A stretch of DNA of 64,000 nt, from contig NW_026262712.1 of assembly GCF_021869535.1 (NCBI RefSeq), forward strand, positions 103,482,140 to 103,546,139. Reading direction: 5' to 3'. Position numbers and translations under genes: made by a program. Below, one piece after another: positions 35,771 to 46,846 of the stretch. The DNA comes from Mytilus californianus. Taxonomy: Eukaryota > Mollusca > Bivalvia > Mytilida > Mytilidae. The notes beneath the pieces were generated by a model. The model saw only the letters and a program-made list of their open reading frames with translations, made no database searches and was not told where the DNA came from. Within the stretch, counting starts at the first letter, position 1; every line of letters begins with the position of its first letter.

Positions 35771-37183
35771 ACGAGAAAATCCTATACCGTCTGGTAAGGA
35801 AATATCAGAGGTCCCGGTTTGACAAATTTAAAACAATTCAAGCAAGAAACCAAACGTCCTGATTTATGCCAAACCAACAATAAAAAACCCAAATAAGACA
35901 GAGACCAAAGAGCGATAACCACTGAATAACAGGATCCTTACTAAGTATAGGCATAGTAAGAATGTTTATCTTTTAACATGTTTGTCAGCGCCCAATCTTC
36001 CCCAAACTAAAGATAGTGGTGTAACGGCAGAACATAAGAAACAAAGTCTAATAGTTATTTGGAAAGGGCATGCCTCGTTCAAATTGCAAAAAGAACGGAA
36101 CACTACTTACGAAACGACAATACACAAATACCTATCTATTTGCGGTTACTAAAAATGACACCAACGTCACAGTCAATTCAAACTAATAAACACATCATAT
36201 TTTCTCCCCCAAAAAAACAAATTTCAATCAATACACAATCGACTTATTTTGTATGAAGACTATAAACAGTGTGCGAAACCACACTCTTATTCGATGCCAA
36301 TTAGCGTCGAGATGATGTGTATCATAAGTGTTCATTACAGTATTGCAATAAACATTTAGTTATTATTTTATTAGAAAATAAATCAATTTGAGCACCGACG
36401 AAACAATAATCACAGATCTTGATATGGAGTTAAATTGATAACCTTTACAAATCAGCTCAGTCAAGGGATTAATAGTATGTTTACGTGGTTCGTTCCTAAA
36501 TTAACGGGCGTTTTAAACACCATTTCCAGAAAAAAAAGTAATATTTGCGATCCCGTTTGTAACCCGGTATATACCGTAATAGCATTGATTGATTGTTGAG
36601 ATGATATTTTATCTTTATTTCGGCAGTGATTAAATTTACGCATGCATACTAGCATTTCTAGATATACATTATCCAACTGTTCTTAAATATTGCAATTATT
36701 TGTTTCAAAGACGTGGTGAACTATAGCTGAACTATTTTGAATATCAACGATAAAAGTTTGATTACACTTTCATATTGACAGAGCTTTTGCAGTCTTTGTA
36801 GTCATTGATAAGTACTGACATGACATACATTGTACCTTTATCAAATATCTAAAAAAAAAAATCGCCGTGAATGAAAACAGAATTCATAAAGAAACTAAGG
36901 TCTCACGTTCCCCAAGGCATAGTTAACCTTGTGGGAATTTTAGAAATTCTTTTTATCTCCATTAAGATCATAAACTCTTCAAGTAATCAATAAATTATAC
37001 ATCCATGTCTCTCGTGTTTTTGGTAAAAGCGTTCCTCATGAAGTTTAATCTAAAAATGTGCTTTGGACGAACCAAAACTATAAAGTGTTATTTTCTGTAG
37101 ACAAGATCACACAGAAATGACAAATATCTATAACACTTTTCTGGTGATTTTGCTCAAACTCTTATGTAGTTTCGACGGTAATT

Positions 37184-37754
37184 ACGGATCCGAGATTGTG
37201 ATAGGGACGTGCATCCGATAATTGAAGATAATGTGTATACTGCCGAGAAGAGCGAGGGAAAAATTGGACAATCTTATAGTAAAATATTGTATCATGAAAA
37301 ACATGGGAACCTTCTAATTTTTTGCGATCGAAAGGGCATACGCGCTCTACGCCTCCTGGATCCAACACTAGGAGTATTTTGTTGACACTAAGGGGATTAT
37401 CATTTGATAATTTGATCGACAATATTCAGTGGTCCATTTTTGTTCTATATAAAATGAAATAAGGTTCTTTATTTCAGAAATAATCCATACATATTTACTA
37501 TGTTATATCATTAAAGGTACACATTTTACTATACACCAGATGTACATTTCGACAATAAATGTTTCTGCAGTGATACTCGAGTCCAACAGAGTTCACAACA
37601 CAAAACCTCACACAGACGTCAGGGAGCTGATATATTGAAAACCAATTCATTTACAAAGTACCCGTATTTTCTTGCAAGTACAATAGTACTGGCTGCTGGG
37701 ATGGATAGATCACCGTACAGTGACTTTGATTTGAAAACATCTACGGCATTTTGT
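37184..37754. other. No supported feature
   Basis: Sequence just beyond the duplication. An 86-codon open frame on the minus strand (37422-37162) has mixed composition but no recognised motif, splice context or second copy here. Confidence 0.4.
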
Positions 37755-37808
37755 CTCTAGTGGATATAGTTGTCTTATTGGCAATCATACCATCCCTCCT
37801 TATTTTAT
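37755..37808 (+). repeat. Mussel-type repeat terminus
   Basis: 'gttgtcttattggcaatcat' then 'accatccctccttatttta', a diverged copy of the terminus seen at 19670, 25730 and 44160. Confidence 0.6.
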
Positions 37809-38017
37809 ATTTGCTGCTACCCTTGGGGAAACTTGGGGAAACATTAACCCAATGACATTATAATCCTGTATACCGGAACAACTTGATGATTCCTATCACT
37901 ATAAAACGGAATATAATATTCTAATTATCATTTAAATGTATTTACAATGCATTTTAATGGCTCAATATTATTCTGCAGATCATTATTCTCTAGTTGGCCT
38001 TTTAATTTTTTTTATTC

Positions 38018-38105
38018 GAGCGTCACTGATGAGTTCTTTGTAGATAAAACACGCGCGTATGGTGTACAATAGTTTAAATGTGGTATCTATGATCAGTTTA
38101 TTATA
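38018..38105 (+). repeat. Repeat fragment with decayed hammerhead-like motif
   Basis: 'agcgtcactgatgagttctt' then 'tgtagataaaacacgcgcgt' and 'atggtgta'. The first box CTGATGA is intact. The second box is ATAAAA rather than GAAA, and the expected cleavage context is GTA. Possible stem I is GCGTCA / TGGTGT. I recognise the overall pattern as a dispersed bivalve repeat, from memory. Confidence 0.45.
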
Positions 38106-38692
38106 TGTAATAATAATACAATTAGTAAACCAGCAGTCAGAAAACAACTAAAAATTATATTTAACTTGTTTCCTTTTTACTATTCATGATGATCCTGTTG
38201 ATAATTATTTTAATAAATACATTAATAATTGTTACTGGTACGACTAGTTCACTTTTTAATTGAGAAAACAAAACCAATGCGTCGTTCGGTATTTTGATTT
38301 AAAGAATAATGCTGTGTTTAGCATTGCTAAAATAGAATAGTACATCTACTACTTAATCGCTGAAATGCAGAGTCTAAGACCAATTACGCAAGTACTTAAT
38401 CAGTCATTCATATGGCTAAAGATATGGTCCACAGAAAGGTAGACTTAGTGCACGATCCTAATGGGAGACTTATAGAGATTTACAATAAGTGTATGATTCC
38501 GACCCAAGTCCGAATACGAGTCCGAATAAGACAGGTTAGATGACGGGGGCGATCTCAAAATAATAATAAAAAATAGTGTAAACATTGTACTTTAATCGTT
38601 ATAATATAAATTGAAATATCGTTTTCTGCGATAGATAAAACAACCACAAATATGGCTTTCTGTTGAGTATCAAGAGCAACTTACTCTTCTAC

Positions 38693-38993
38693 GAGCAGTG
38701 GAGGAAAACCTGAACTTATAAAAGAATTGGCCGAACAATGAAGATTTCAATGCAGACTATGCTACGGACAAAGTTGCAGACGTTTCCACAAATAATGCTA
38801 CAACCAGCGCTGCAGATTATATTGATGATGCTCCTGCAGTTAACATAAATGACGCTCCTGCAAATCTCAAAGCTACAAGAAATCAAAGCCTCCAAAAAGA
38901 AAAGAAAGAAGGAGCCTTTGATGAAATTGTCAAAATCGAGGCATACAGTAGTATGCATTATAATTCACTCGCAGTTACAACAAACGTTGATTG
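38693..38993 (+). pseudogene. Possible coding-exon remnant, unknown
   Basis: A frame open from 38723 reads KNWPNNEDFNADYATDKVA and later INDAPANLKATRNQ and KKEGAFDEIVKIEAYSS, a charged, non-repetitive composition unlike the surrounding AT-rich sequence. It ends in the TTGATTGATTGA repeat. The same frame continues upstream past one TAA (at about 38720) as YQEQLTLLRAVEENLNL. No family is recognised and no splice sites are secure. It could be a processed or degraded gene piece. Confidence 0.3.
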
Positions 38994-39065
38994 ATTGATT
39001 GATTGGTATTTAACGCTACTTTCAGCACTATTATGCTATTTCATAGCGGTCAGTTTTTTTTGTCG
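38985..39065 (+). repeat. Mussel-type 'ttgattgattgattgg' repeat
   Basis: 'gttgattgattgattgattgg' cut short here as TTGATTGATTGATTGG, followed by 'tatttaacgctactttcagc' and 'actattatgctatttcatag'. A related start occurs at 63345. Confidence 0.6.
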
Positions 39066-39559
39066 GAAGAAGCCAGAGTGTACGAAGAGAACCCCCGACT
39101 TTCGTTAAAAAAAACTTACAATCCTAGTCAAATAAGTCGAAGACACAACAAATAGTCTTTACCACAAAGGGGTTGATACAATTAGAAATCATTCAATTGC
39201 AAATGCGTATCCTGTCCTCCTAGATATGAACATACACAGTGGAAACAAATACTTCCCCCATGCTCCCAATCCCCACCCCCTTCCCAAAAAAAAATAAACA
39301 AAAGTATTATCAAATTCACTTTTATATAATGTGTCAGTTATAAAAGGAATAGTTCACTTGTTTGGGGATGTTTTTCTTCAATGTAAACGGTACTGATTAT
39401 CAGGTAACAGGAGAAAAAAAATGTTATTCTGAATATGTCTGTTAGCTATATATATAGCGTACTTAAATGAAAAAGCGCTTTTTCTATCCCCCAGTAAAAA
39501 GAAAAACAATAAAGGTAATTAAATTGAACCATTGAATTTCAAAATCATTGATAAGAATT

Positions 39560-39925
39560 CAATTCTGGTTTCCTCAAAGTTACTACTGGCGTCAAATCAT
39601 AGGTTTTTTCATACTGATTCCAAAAATATATAGTTTCTTTGTACTTTTGCCTGAAAGTGGGATATAATTTGCTACTTTCGGTAAAAAAACATGTCACTTC
39701 CGGTTTCATAAGAGCTTTTTTCACACTGATTCTTAAAATATATGGTTTTGATATACTTTTGCCGGAGGTAAAGAAGAGATATTTGCTACTTCCGGTTTAC
39801 AGAAGGTCACGTCCGGTCTCGAATAATAGGTTTTTGCATGCCGATTAAATAAAATATGGTTTCTGGATACTTTTCTATGTAAGAATTGCAAAAATTGCTA
39901 CTCAAAGTCACTTCCGGTTGACATT
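39560..39925 (+). repeat. Degenerate tandem repeat, about 105-bp unit
   Basis: Three to four units share 'aggttttttcatactgattc', 'aaatatatggttt', 'atacttttgcc', 'atttgctacttccggttt' and 'gtcacttccggtt'. No protein frame runs through all of them. Confidence 0.7.
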
Positions 39926-40541
39926 TTTCAAGGTAATAAATCTACAAACCTAATGCAACAAATCCTATGGCTTTATTATGTACCAGTAAAAAGTTATAGC
40001 AAAGGTCGAAATCTAGAACATCAAATGCGCAATTTCAAGGCCATAAAGGGAGGATCTCAAATCAAAAAACCGTAGGTCTCTACTATGTATGGTTCATGAG
40101 TTATATCTCCATACAACTGATTTTTAACTTTCCAGGGCAGAAAACTCCTATTAAAAGTGACGGTACTTTTTCGACCAAAATTTTAAAGTTGGCACAACGA
40201 ATAATTTTGTAAAAAAAAATTGTCATTATTTATTACGGTTTGTGAGGAAAAGCGAAAACTATCAAAGGTTAAAACCTGACCTTGATCTTTAACCTTGACC
40301 TCAAATTTTTTTTGGTGGACCACGGAAATCAAAACAAAATACATGTGGTCTCTATAACTTACAGTAAAATTTATATATCACAATTTCAATTACATAAGGG
40401 TAAATAACTCTCATATGGAGTCTCAGTATCGCTTCGGACAAGTTGAACAAAACATCCTACGAATATAACGAGCAATTTGTAAAAATAAATGTGCCGATTT
40501 TTTTTTAAGGTTGCAAAGGAGTAGACATAACATGAAAAACA
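39926..40541. other. No gene; probable old repeat sequence
   Basis: It includes the direct motif series 'gaccttgatctttaaccttg' and 'acctcaaa' near 40285. No coding signal. Confidence 0.4.
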
Positions 40542-40747
40542 GTGTACGGGGAGATAACTATCACAGGAGAAAGTTTACGGTTACACAGGGTCAACTGCGA
40601 AAGCGTATTTACTGTTCGACTGTTTAAAAGTGAAGTAATTTGTTTGGCAAATTCAGACACAAACTTTAGTTTCTTCTTCATAGTTGGAGGAAATAATATG
40701 CCAAACACATCGACTGAAAGCTGGAGTCAATTTACTAGTAAAGGAAA

Positions 40748-43736
40748 ATGAACTTTGTATCTAAAATGAATAAAAGATGGGATGAGCTGTACATCAAGGT
40801 TATAGATGAATTTGTTTCATTTGATAGTTGTGAATTTGATAAATTCCAGGCAATATACCTTCGTTCATGCTACAAAAGTTACACCAGTATACAGAATTTT
40901 TCCCCCGTTAAGAATGAGGGAGCTTCTGTCCTGACATTTAATGACCACTGACAAGCATCGGACTGTCGTCCCTCAGTTTCGGGTGTTTGTACGCGTTCTA
41001 ATATTCAGACTTTCGACTGGATCTCTTGAATATTTTGTTGCAACAAAACATTTAAGAAAGATCGGAAGCTCCGCAAATTTGAATCAAATGAGCGTATTAA
41101 GAATAATTTAGCCGTTGCAGAAAGCAATGACGATAATTTTAAAAATGAAATAGTTTCTCATCCGTCTTTTAAAATTCAAGCACTGTATCATTCTGTTTGC
41201 ATTACAAAATATTTGCTAAAAACGAAAAAACAAAAATCTGAACCCCTTGAAGCAGAAATCACAGATCACGATACTGCTTTTACTAATTTTATATTGGCAA
41301 TTGACAATGATCTTATGGTGAAAAAGAAAGCATTCCTCGTGACAACGTTACATGATAAATATAGATTTATCCTTTTTACTGTTTGTCAATTAAAATATTC
41401 TACTTGGAAACTGCAGACTCGAAACTCAGTTGTCATACAACCACAACAAGGTCAAGGAAAATCTATATTCAGTAGCAACATAACTATTTGGGATATAAAA
41501 GCTGACCTCAAAATCCCTGAGATGCAGGCATCACTGTCAACACTTATAGACACGAATAAGGAACCGGTATTGCATTCCGCTGCAAGTATACCCAGAAAAG
41601 ACATCGAAACCGTATAGATTTCCACCGAAGAATATCTAACTTCTGATGAATTGTCTCTTGCTTCTACTTGCCTTCGTCTTTATTGCAATTCATTTCGTGG
41701 TTACTGGATGATACTGCATATAGTCAAGTATATTGTCATAAAATAACACCTTTACGTCAGAAATGAAAACCTGGTCTAGTTGCATTAATGACAAAAGCGT
41801 TGAGCATGATGAAGTGAAGCTAATAGCTTTGACTCGAGATGAAGAACAAGTTAAGAAAATTATAGACCATGTTCTTGAAAAAATGGCTGATGAGTTCACC
41901 ATCACTAATAAACATTTAAACTGGAGTTCACGCTTCAAAAGACATACAGGCCTCTTTGACGTCGACCGTTGATGATAGTAACACAATGACAAGATCATTC
42001 ATCGACGGCGCATTTTGCTGAAGGCAAGACTCATCGTATCTTTGGTTCTATCCCTCGGTCAAAGTTAAAAACATTCGAGGACCGAACGAAGAAAATAAAA
42101 TTAAGATGTAGAACAGGAGAAATTTTAAATCTTCACATCAATCCTGAACTCGTGTTCCGTCGACCATTGGTGTTAGCGAATAGTCAAAATCATGTCACTG
42201 TTGAAAACGGTTTGTCATTTCCGATTGGGCCGATCCCTACAGCCCTGTTTCATGATGATGGAATCATGAAAAAATCATGTAAAGCCGATCTTTGCCATCA
42301 GCTCGAGAACGAGACATCGTATTGTCACTTTCTCCTCGAGTTCGATAAATCCCTTACCGCTTTGATTAGGTCTCTTATAAAATGTATCAATGCTAAAAAT
42401 TAAAAAACCTTGGTGACCTGGGGACAGAGATGGTCCAATCTCAGCTCCGCTGTTTTTCAAGAGCTACCTATATTGTTTATTTCTTTGACAGATATGACGT
42501 CAAACTTTCTATCAGGGCAGCAGAACAGAACCAAAAATAAAACTTTACACAAAAGGTCTTCCAATTAATTGAAGGTCGCTTCCAGACTGGAAAAGATTTT
42601 GTTATCTTTCAACGAAAATAAGCAAGCATTGCACCAGTTTCTTTGAAATTTTATTGTTTGTTACAACCAAAAGAAACCTAATGCACTAGCAAAAAATAGT
42701 GAACTAACTTTAGCTGGACCTTTTTCCGATCCTCAAATCGTAAAACGCATTTGTTCTAAAATTGTCATTGGCTGCGTCGGGCTAAACAGTACACACAAAG
42801 AAGCTGCTACGCGTATGCTTTTGCACGCCATGTATGCCGAAAGACAGGTTAGAAGTGGTAGCTGTAAAGTAAGGATGACATTGAAATCTCCTGACATGGA
42901 TGTTTTAGTTCTTTGTGTTCAGCATTTTCCTTCCATGAAAAAAAAACAACAACAAAAGAACTTTGGCTTGAAACAGGGACTGTAACCACCACCAAGGATG
43001 CAAGACGTTCTATACTAATACGTGAGCTATGAAGATCTTTTAATTCCATCGTCAGTCAATGTTTGCCTGCCGTGCATGCAATTTAAGATGTGACTCCACA
43101 TCGGTAATGTTTAGTTAAGGTAAAAAACGGTTTTCAAAGTCCTGAAGCAGGTGTGTAGTGATGTGTCCGATTTTGTAAACCTGGCAAACTGTGATGTTGA
43201 TAAATCTCTTTCAGTTACAAGAAATCTCGTGGCTTTGCTTTATGATCAAAAGAGTAAATTAGAAAGCGTACACAGTGACCTCTATAAATAACGTGTAAAA
43301 TTTGCGACTTCTAAAGATGTCTCTGGCCAAGCTTCCTCCTTGTGAATCAGTATGTAGGAAACATTTGCTTCCAGCATATTTACACACTAGTAAATGGATT
43401 ACATCACACCTCCTATACCACCTCTAAGATCTTCGTTAAAAATTGGATGGTCTGATAAGGACGGTTTGAAGCTGGTATTTTTTTAGGGTTAAATGTCTTC
43501 GGACTTCCTACAAAACATTGTCTGTACTTTTTAAGGAAAATCAGTGTGCTCAAAAGAATTTGTTTGCGTTGATCAGAATTTTTCATGTACAGCCCTGTGT
43601 CTATCCGAGGCAAGTGAAATGTGGTGAAACATTAATACACGTCTTGATATTTGTTCATGGAAATGAAGATGCTGGAGATCAGGCTTTAGTACCTTTTGAA
43701 GTTTGTTGCAAGGGGAAAAAGGGGGAAAGGGTTTGA
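40748..43736 (+). pseudogene. Broken repetitive invertebrate protein (HEEADTR / DTDVLVL family)
   Basis: Protein-like blocks follow one another on + in shifting frames: KVIDEFVSFDS and LRSCYKSYTS (40790-40890); CNKTFKKDRKLRKFES (41040-41090); SHPSFKIQALYHSVC; LMVKKKAFLVTTLHDKYRF (41310-41370); then NGLSFPIGPIPTALFHDDG (about 42210-42265). Next come STHKEAATRMLLHAMYAE (about 42790-42840), LKSPDMDVLVLCVQHFP (42880-42930) and VTRNLVALLYDQKSKL (43215-43262). The last three resemble the H-x-EADTR, (S/V)DTDVxVL and LVxLLYD motifs of a large, uncharacterised protein family that is repetitive in cnidarian and molluscan genomes. The family link is from memory. Here EAD is EAA and DTD is DMD, with many stops and frameshifts. 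It is clearly dead. Confidence 0.55.
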
Positions 43737-44154
43737 GAGAGTTAAACCGATAATGTTATAAACATTAACCAGAGTTAAATACACAACAGTAGATAATGCT
43801 ATGGAATCGGCCATAACCGGTGAAAAAAACAGAAGCAACGAGTCGTCTATAAAAACTAAAGTATCCGCAAATTCAATTTGATGTCATATTTGACTGTAGT
43901 GTACTATTGCTTCTAGTGTGATACCTCACTCAATATGCTAGTTATAAAATTTTTGAAGTATTGTCCTTCTTGACACTTGATTTTTACTTGAAATTAAAAT
44001 AATTTATAATGTTGAGGTGCTAGAAACATTTTATGGGTAGAAAACTGGTATTGTTTATGAAACGTCGTTTTGGAAATGATTTGAGAAAAAATATCTTTGA
44101 CTAAGGTTTATGTATAAAAACAAACATTTTATAATGGTTAACTTTTACAAATTG
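43737..44154. other. No supported feature
   Basis: AT-rich sequence between the broken gene and a repeat terminus; no coding or structural signal seen. Confidence 0.5.
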
Positions 44155-44212
44155 TGACTTGAATTGAGAGTTGTCTCATTGGCACTCATACCACATCTTC
44201 TTATATCTATTG
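44155..44212 (+). repeat. Mussel-type repeat terminus
   Basis: 'tgagagttgtctcattggca' then 'ctcataccacatcttcttat', the best-preserved copy of this terminus together with that at 25730. Confidence 0.7.
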
Positions 44213-44627
44213 CCAAAGTCAACTCTTTATCCTTTGTATTTAGGTAGAAGTTAGAGATAGAAAAAAAATGTAAAAACGACAGGCATATTTTTTTAGTACA
44301 AAGATTCCTCTATCGAATGATATATAACATATAGGTGTGTTCAGTGGGGAGATTATTTTTTTTCCAATTCTGCACTCAGTCACCGCACAATATATCTCAC
44401 CTGTATGATTTGTAGTCTTACTCGCAATCGGACTCTGAGTTATTGTTAATCTCTATAGTAGTGCTTGACCCGAATGGAAGACTTGGTGTATACCCGAAGT
44501 GTTTTGAACTGAGACTACTGTTCGCATATATATATATAGAAAAAAATTAAGGCTGGAAATGCATTAAATATTTGTATTCAATATGAATAATCAGATTTTT
44601 CGTCGATCAATATGTTCAAGCCTTTAA

Positions 44628-44700
44628 AAAAGAGGCAAATGATAAGAACGGGACATTCAAACTTATTAGTCGAAATAATCTGACAACGACATGGCTATAA
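44628..44700 (-). repeat. 3' end of the RT element flanking the tandem array
   Basis: 'gaacgggacattcaaactta' and 'ctgacaacgacatggctata' continue the element beyond the left edge of the first tandem unit. The array boundary therefore lies inside the element. Confidence 0.65.
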
Positions 44701-44889
44701 AAGAAAAAGACACACAGACAAACAAAAGTACACAAAACACAACAACGAAAACCAAAGACTGAGCAACTCGAACCCAACCAAAAACTGGGGGTGATCTCTG
44801 GTGCTCCGGAAGGTTAAGCAGATCCTTCTCGACATGTGTCACCCATTGAGTTGCTCATGTCAGTACAAACCTGGTGATAAGTCTAATTC

Positions 44890-46340
44890 GGTACGTCACA
44901 TTCGTGGAAAGGAGTCGGGATTGTAGTTACGACAACTGGAACATATCCGTTGTCATCGGTGAGACGGATACTCCATAACGGTCAACCAACTCATGATGGC
45001 GTCCGTAAAATTTACGAATCAATGATTTCAACTTCACCACTTGAAACTCTTGGTTTATAGCTTCCTTGTGAGCAGCATCCCTCTATCGAGGAAATCATGA
45101 TAGTAAATACAAGCCTTGGAATATCGTATCAATTGTGAGAAATTATCTCCGTATGCAGGCGCTGCTGGAATGTTGCTACATAGAAATAGAAAGTTCATAA
45201 TTGGGAAGCTGAAATCATCTCTTTTGTCGTAAAGTTTAGTTTTCAACAGACCATCATTATCAATTTCTAGATGTAAGTCAAGATATTAGGCAGACTTAAC
45301 TGTATCTGTTGTATCCTTTATCTCAAGTTCGATGGGATAGATGCGTTCAACATAGTCACAAGTTTTGAATTATTTAGTGAGAGAACATCATCTATATAGC
45401 GGAAAGAGAAGTTAAAGGATACTGCTAACTTCTTTTCTTTCTTCCAGGGAAGTTCCTGTATGAAGTCAGCCTCATAGGAAATACAGGAACAAGTCGGCAA
45501 GAAGAGGAGCACAGTTGGTACCCATGGGAATGCCGATTTATTGTTGCAAAACACGTCCTCCAAAATTAAAAAATATGTTGTCAATCAAGAAATCAAGCAA
45601 TTTGGTAATGTCAGTTTCAGAGAATTTTTTGTTTGAATCAGAGTGATTTTTCATAAAGTACGATGTATCCCTCCCTTAGACAAGAAACTTGTATCTACGT
45701 GGGTCATTCCTTTTTTATGAAACAAAGCAGGACCTACTCTTTCATTTGTCTTTCAGATTGGAATGGGGAATACTTGTGTAAAGTTTAGAAAAGTAAAATG
45801 TGATAATACTATTGCAAGATGAAAGAGTCTCAGGTTGTATATACTCTAAAGATCTTTGGAATTTTTAAGTATCCACATCTGATTCATGCCACCTCTAGAA
45901 TAGGTAGTTTCACAATAACTTTCAAGCCCGGCTTTGATTGCTGATAAAATTGATGTTAATAATTTAGAAAGAAGTTTCGTACAGCACTTGGAAGACCCAG
46001 CAATATAACGTTGTTTGTAAGGACACTTATGTAGTTTAGGTATCCAATATAATGAAGGAAAATCCAGTTCTTCATCTTTGGTTGAAATTCCAATGGAACA
46101 TAGAACAGACCTATGCTTATCCAGGATTTCCTCCTTTGTAAGTGTCGTGGGGGTATATTGTGAGTTTCCAAGTGAATTGTAAATACCTAATTCATTTATC
46201 AAGCAGTTTTTGTAATGTGATTTACACACAAAAACGATGTTGTCTGGGCTTTATCTGCGGGGACAACAACATATTTGTCATGGAGGTAGCACAGGTGTTT
46301 TGCAACATTTGGGTCTTTCAAGATTGATGTTGCATATGTA
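44890..46340 (-). pseudogene. RT remnant, array unit 1
   Basis: Minus-strand RT pieces in order: ELDFPSLYWIPKLHKCPYK (about 46065-46010), ETTYSRGGMNQMWILKNS (about 45905-45860), GIPMGTNCAPLLADLFLY (about 45535-45480, motif B), FRYIDDVLSLNN (about 45405-45370, motif C with both Asp) and KTKLYDKRDDFSFPIMNF (from about 45243). IPKLHK, the MGTxxAPxxA motif and Y-I-D-D point to a Penelope-like or closely related RT. No GIY-YIG nuclease is visible in the unit, so it is either truncated or of a type with the nuclease at the other end. Several frameshifts and stops interrupt it. Unit 1 alone lacks one A near 45850, which ends that block, but it keeps the Gln codon that is a stop in units 2 and 3. Confidence 0.75.
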
Positions 46341-46846
46341 TTCATAGACCGAGTCATTAACAGAGACATCATAGAGAGAAGGTGATGTTTAATGACGATG
46401 TCAGCTCATGATATATACAGTGAAACCGGTAGGAAATTATAGAGAACATTTTAAAACAATTTGATGTCTTGACAGACACAATGTGAATACTCATATTTAA
46501 TATAAATATTTAGTGCATTTTCAGCCTTATTTTTTTCCTATTTTATGCACAGCGTGAACAAATTTTATAACTTTTCAGTATATTAATATAAATATATATA
46601 TCTGGACACAAAGGATTCAAGACCCGTGTAGAAGATGAAAGCGACTCATTTTGATCGAAGAAAAAGACACAAAGACAAACAAAAGTACACAAAACACAAC
46701 AACGAAAACCAAAGACTGAGCAACTCGAACCCCACCAAAAACTGGGGGTGATCTCTGGTGCTCCGGAAGGTTAAGCAGATCCTTCTCGACATGTGTCACC
46801 CATTGAGTTGCTCATGTCAGTACAAACCTGGTGATAAGTCTAATTC

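Larger units (their letters stand above)
28325..37183. repeat. Segmental duplication, copy B
   Basis: Direct counterpart of 10555-18605, about 17.8 kb downstream. It is longer because of private sequence at about 28870-29430, 29942-30055, 30340-30890, 34650-34880 and 35487-35770. It lacks A-specific stretches near 10638-10745, 11590-11800, 11870-12030 and 12461-12488. Confidence 0.85.

Noticed and set aside
37162..37422. 86-codon minus-strand frame with ordinary composition
   Set aside because: No motif, second copy or splice support; kept only as a note in the gap entry.
46617..46799. 60-codon minus-strand frame and its copy in unit 2
   Set aside because: It spans the tandem-unit junction and the 3'UTR of the RT element; no protein motif.
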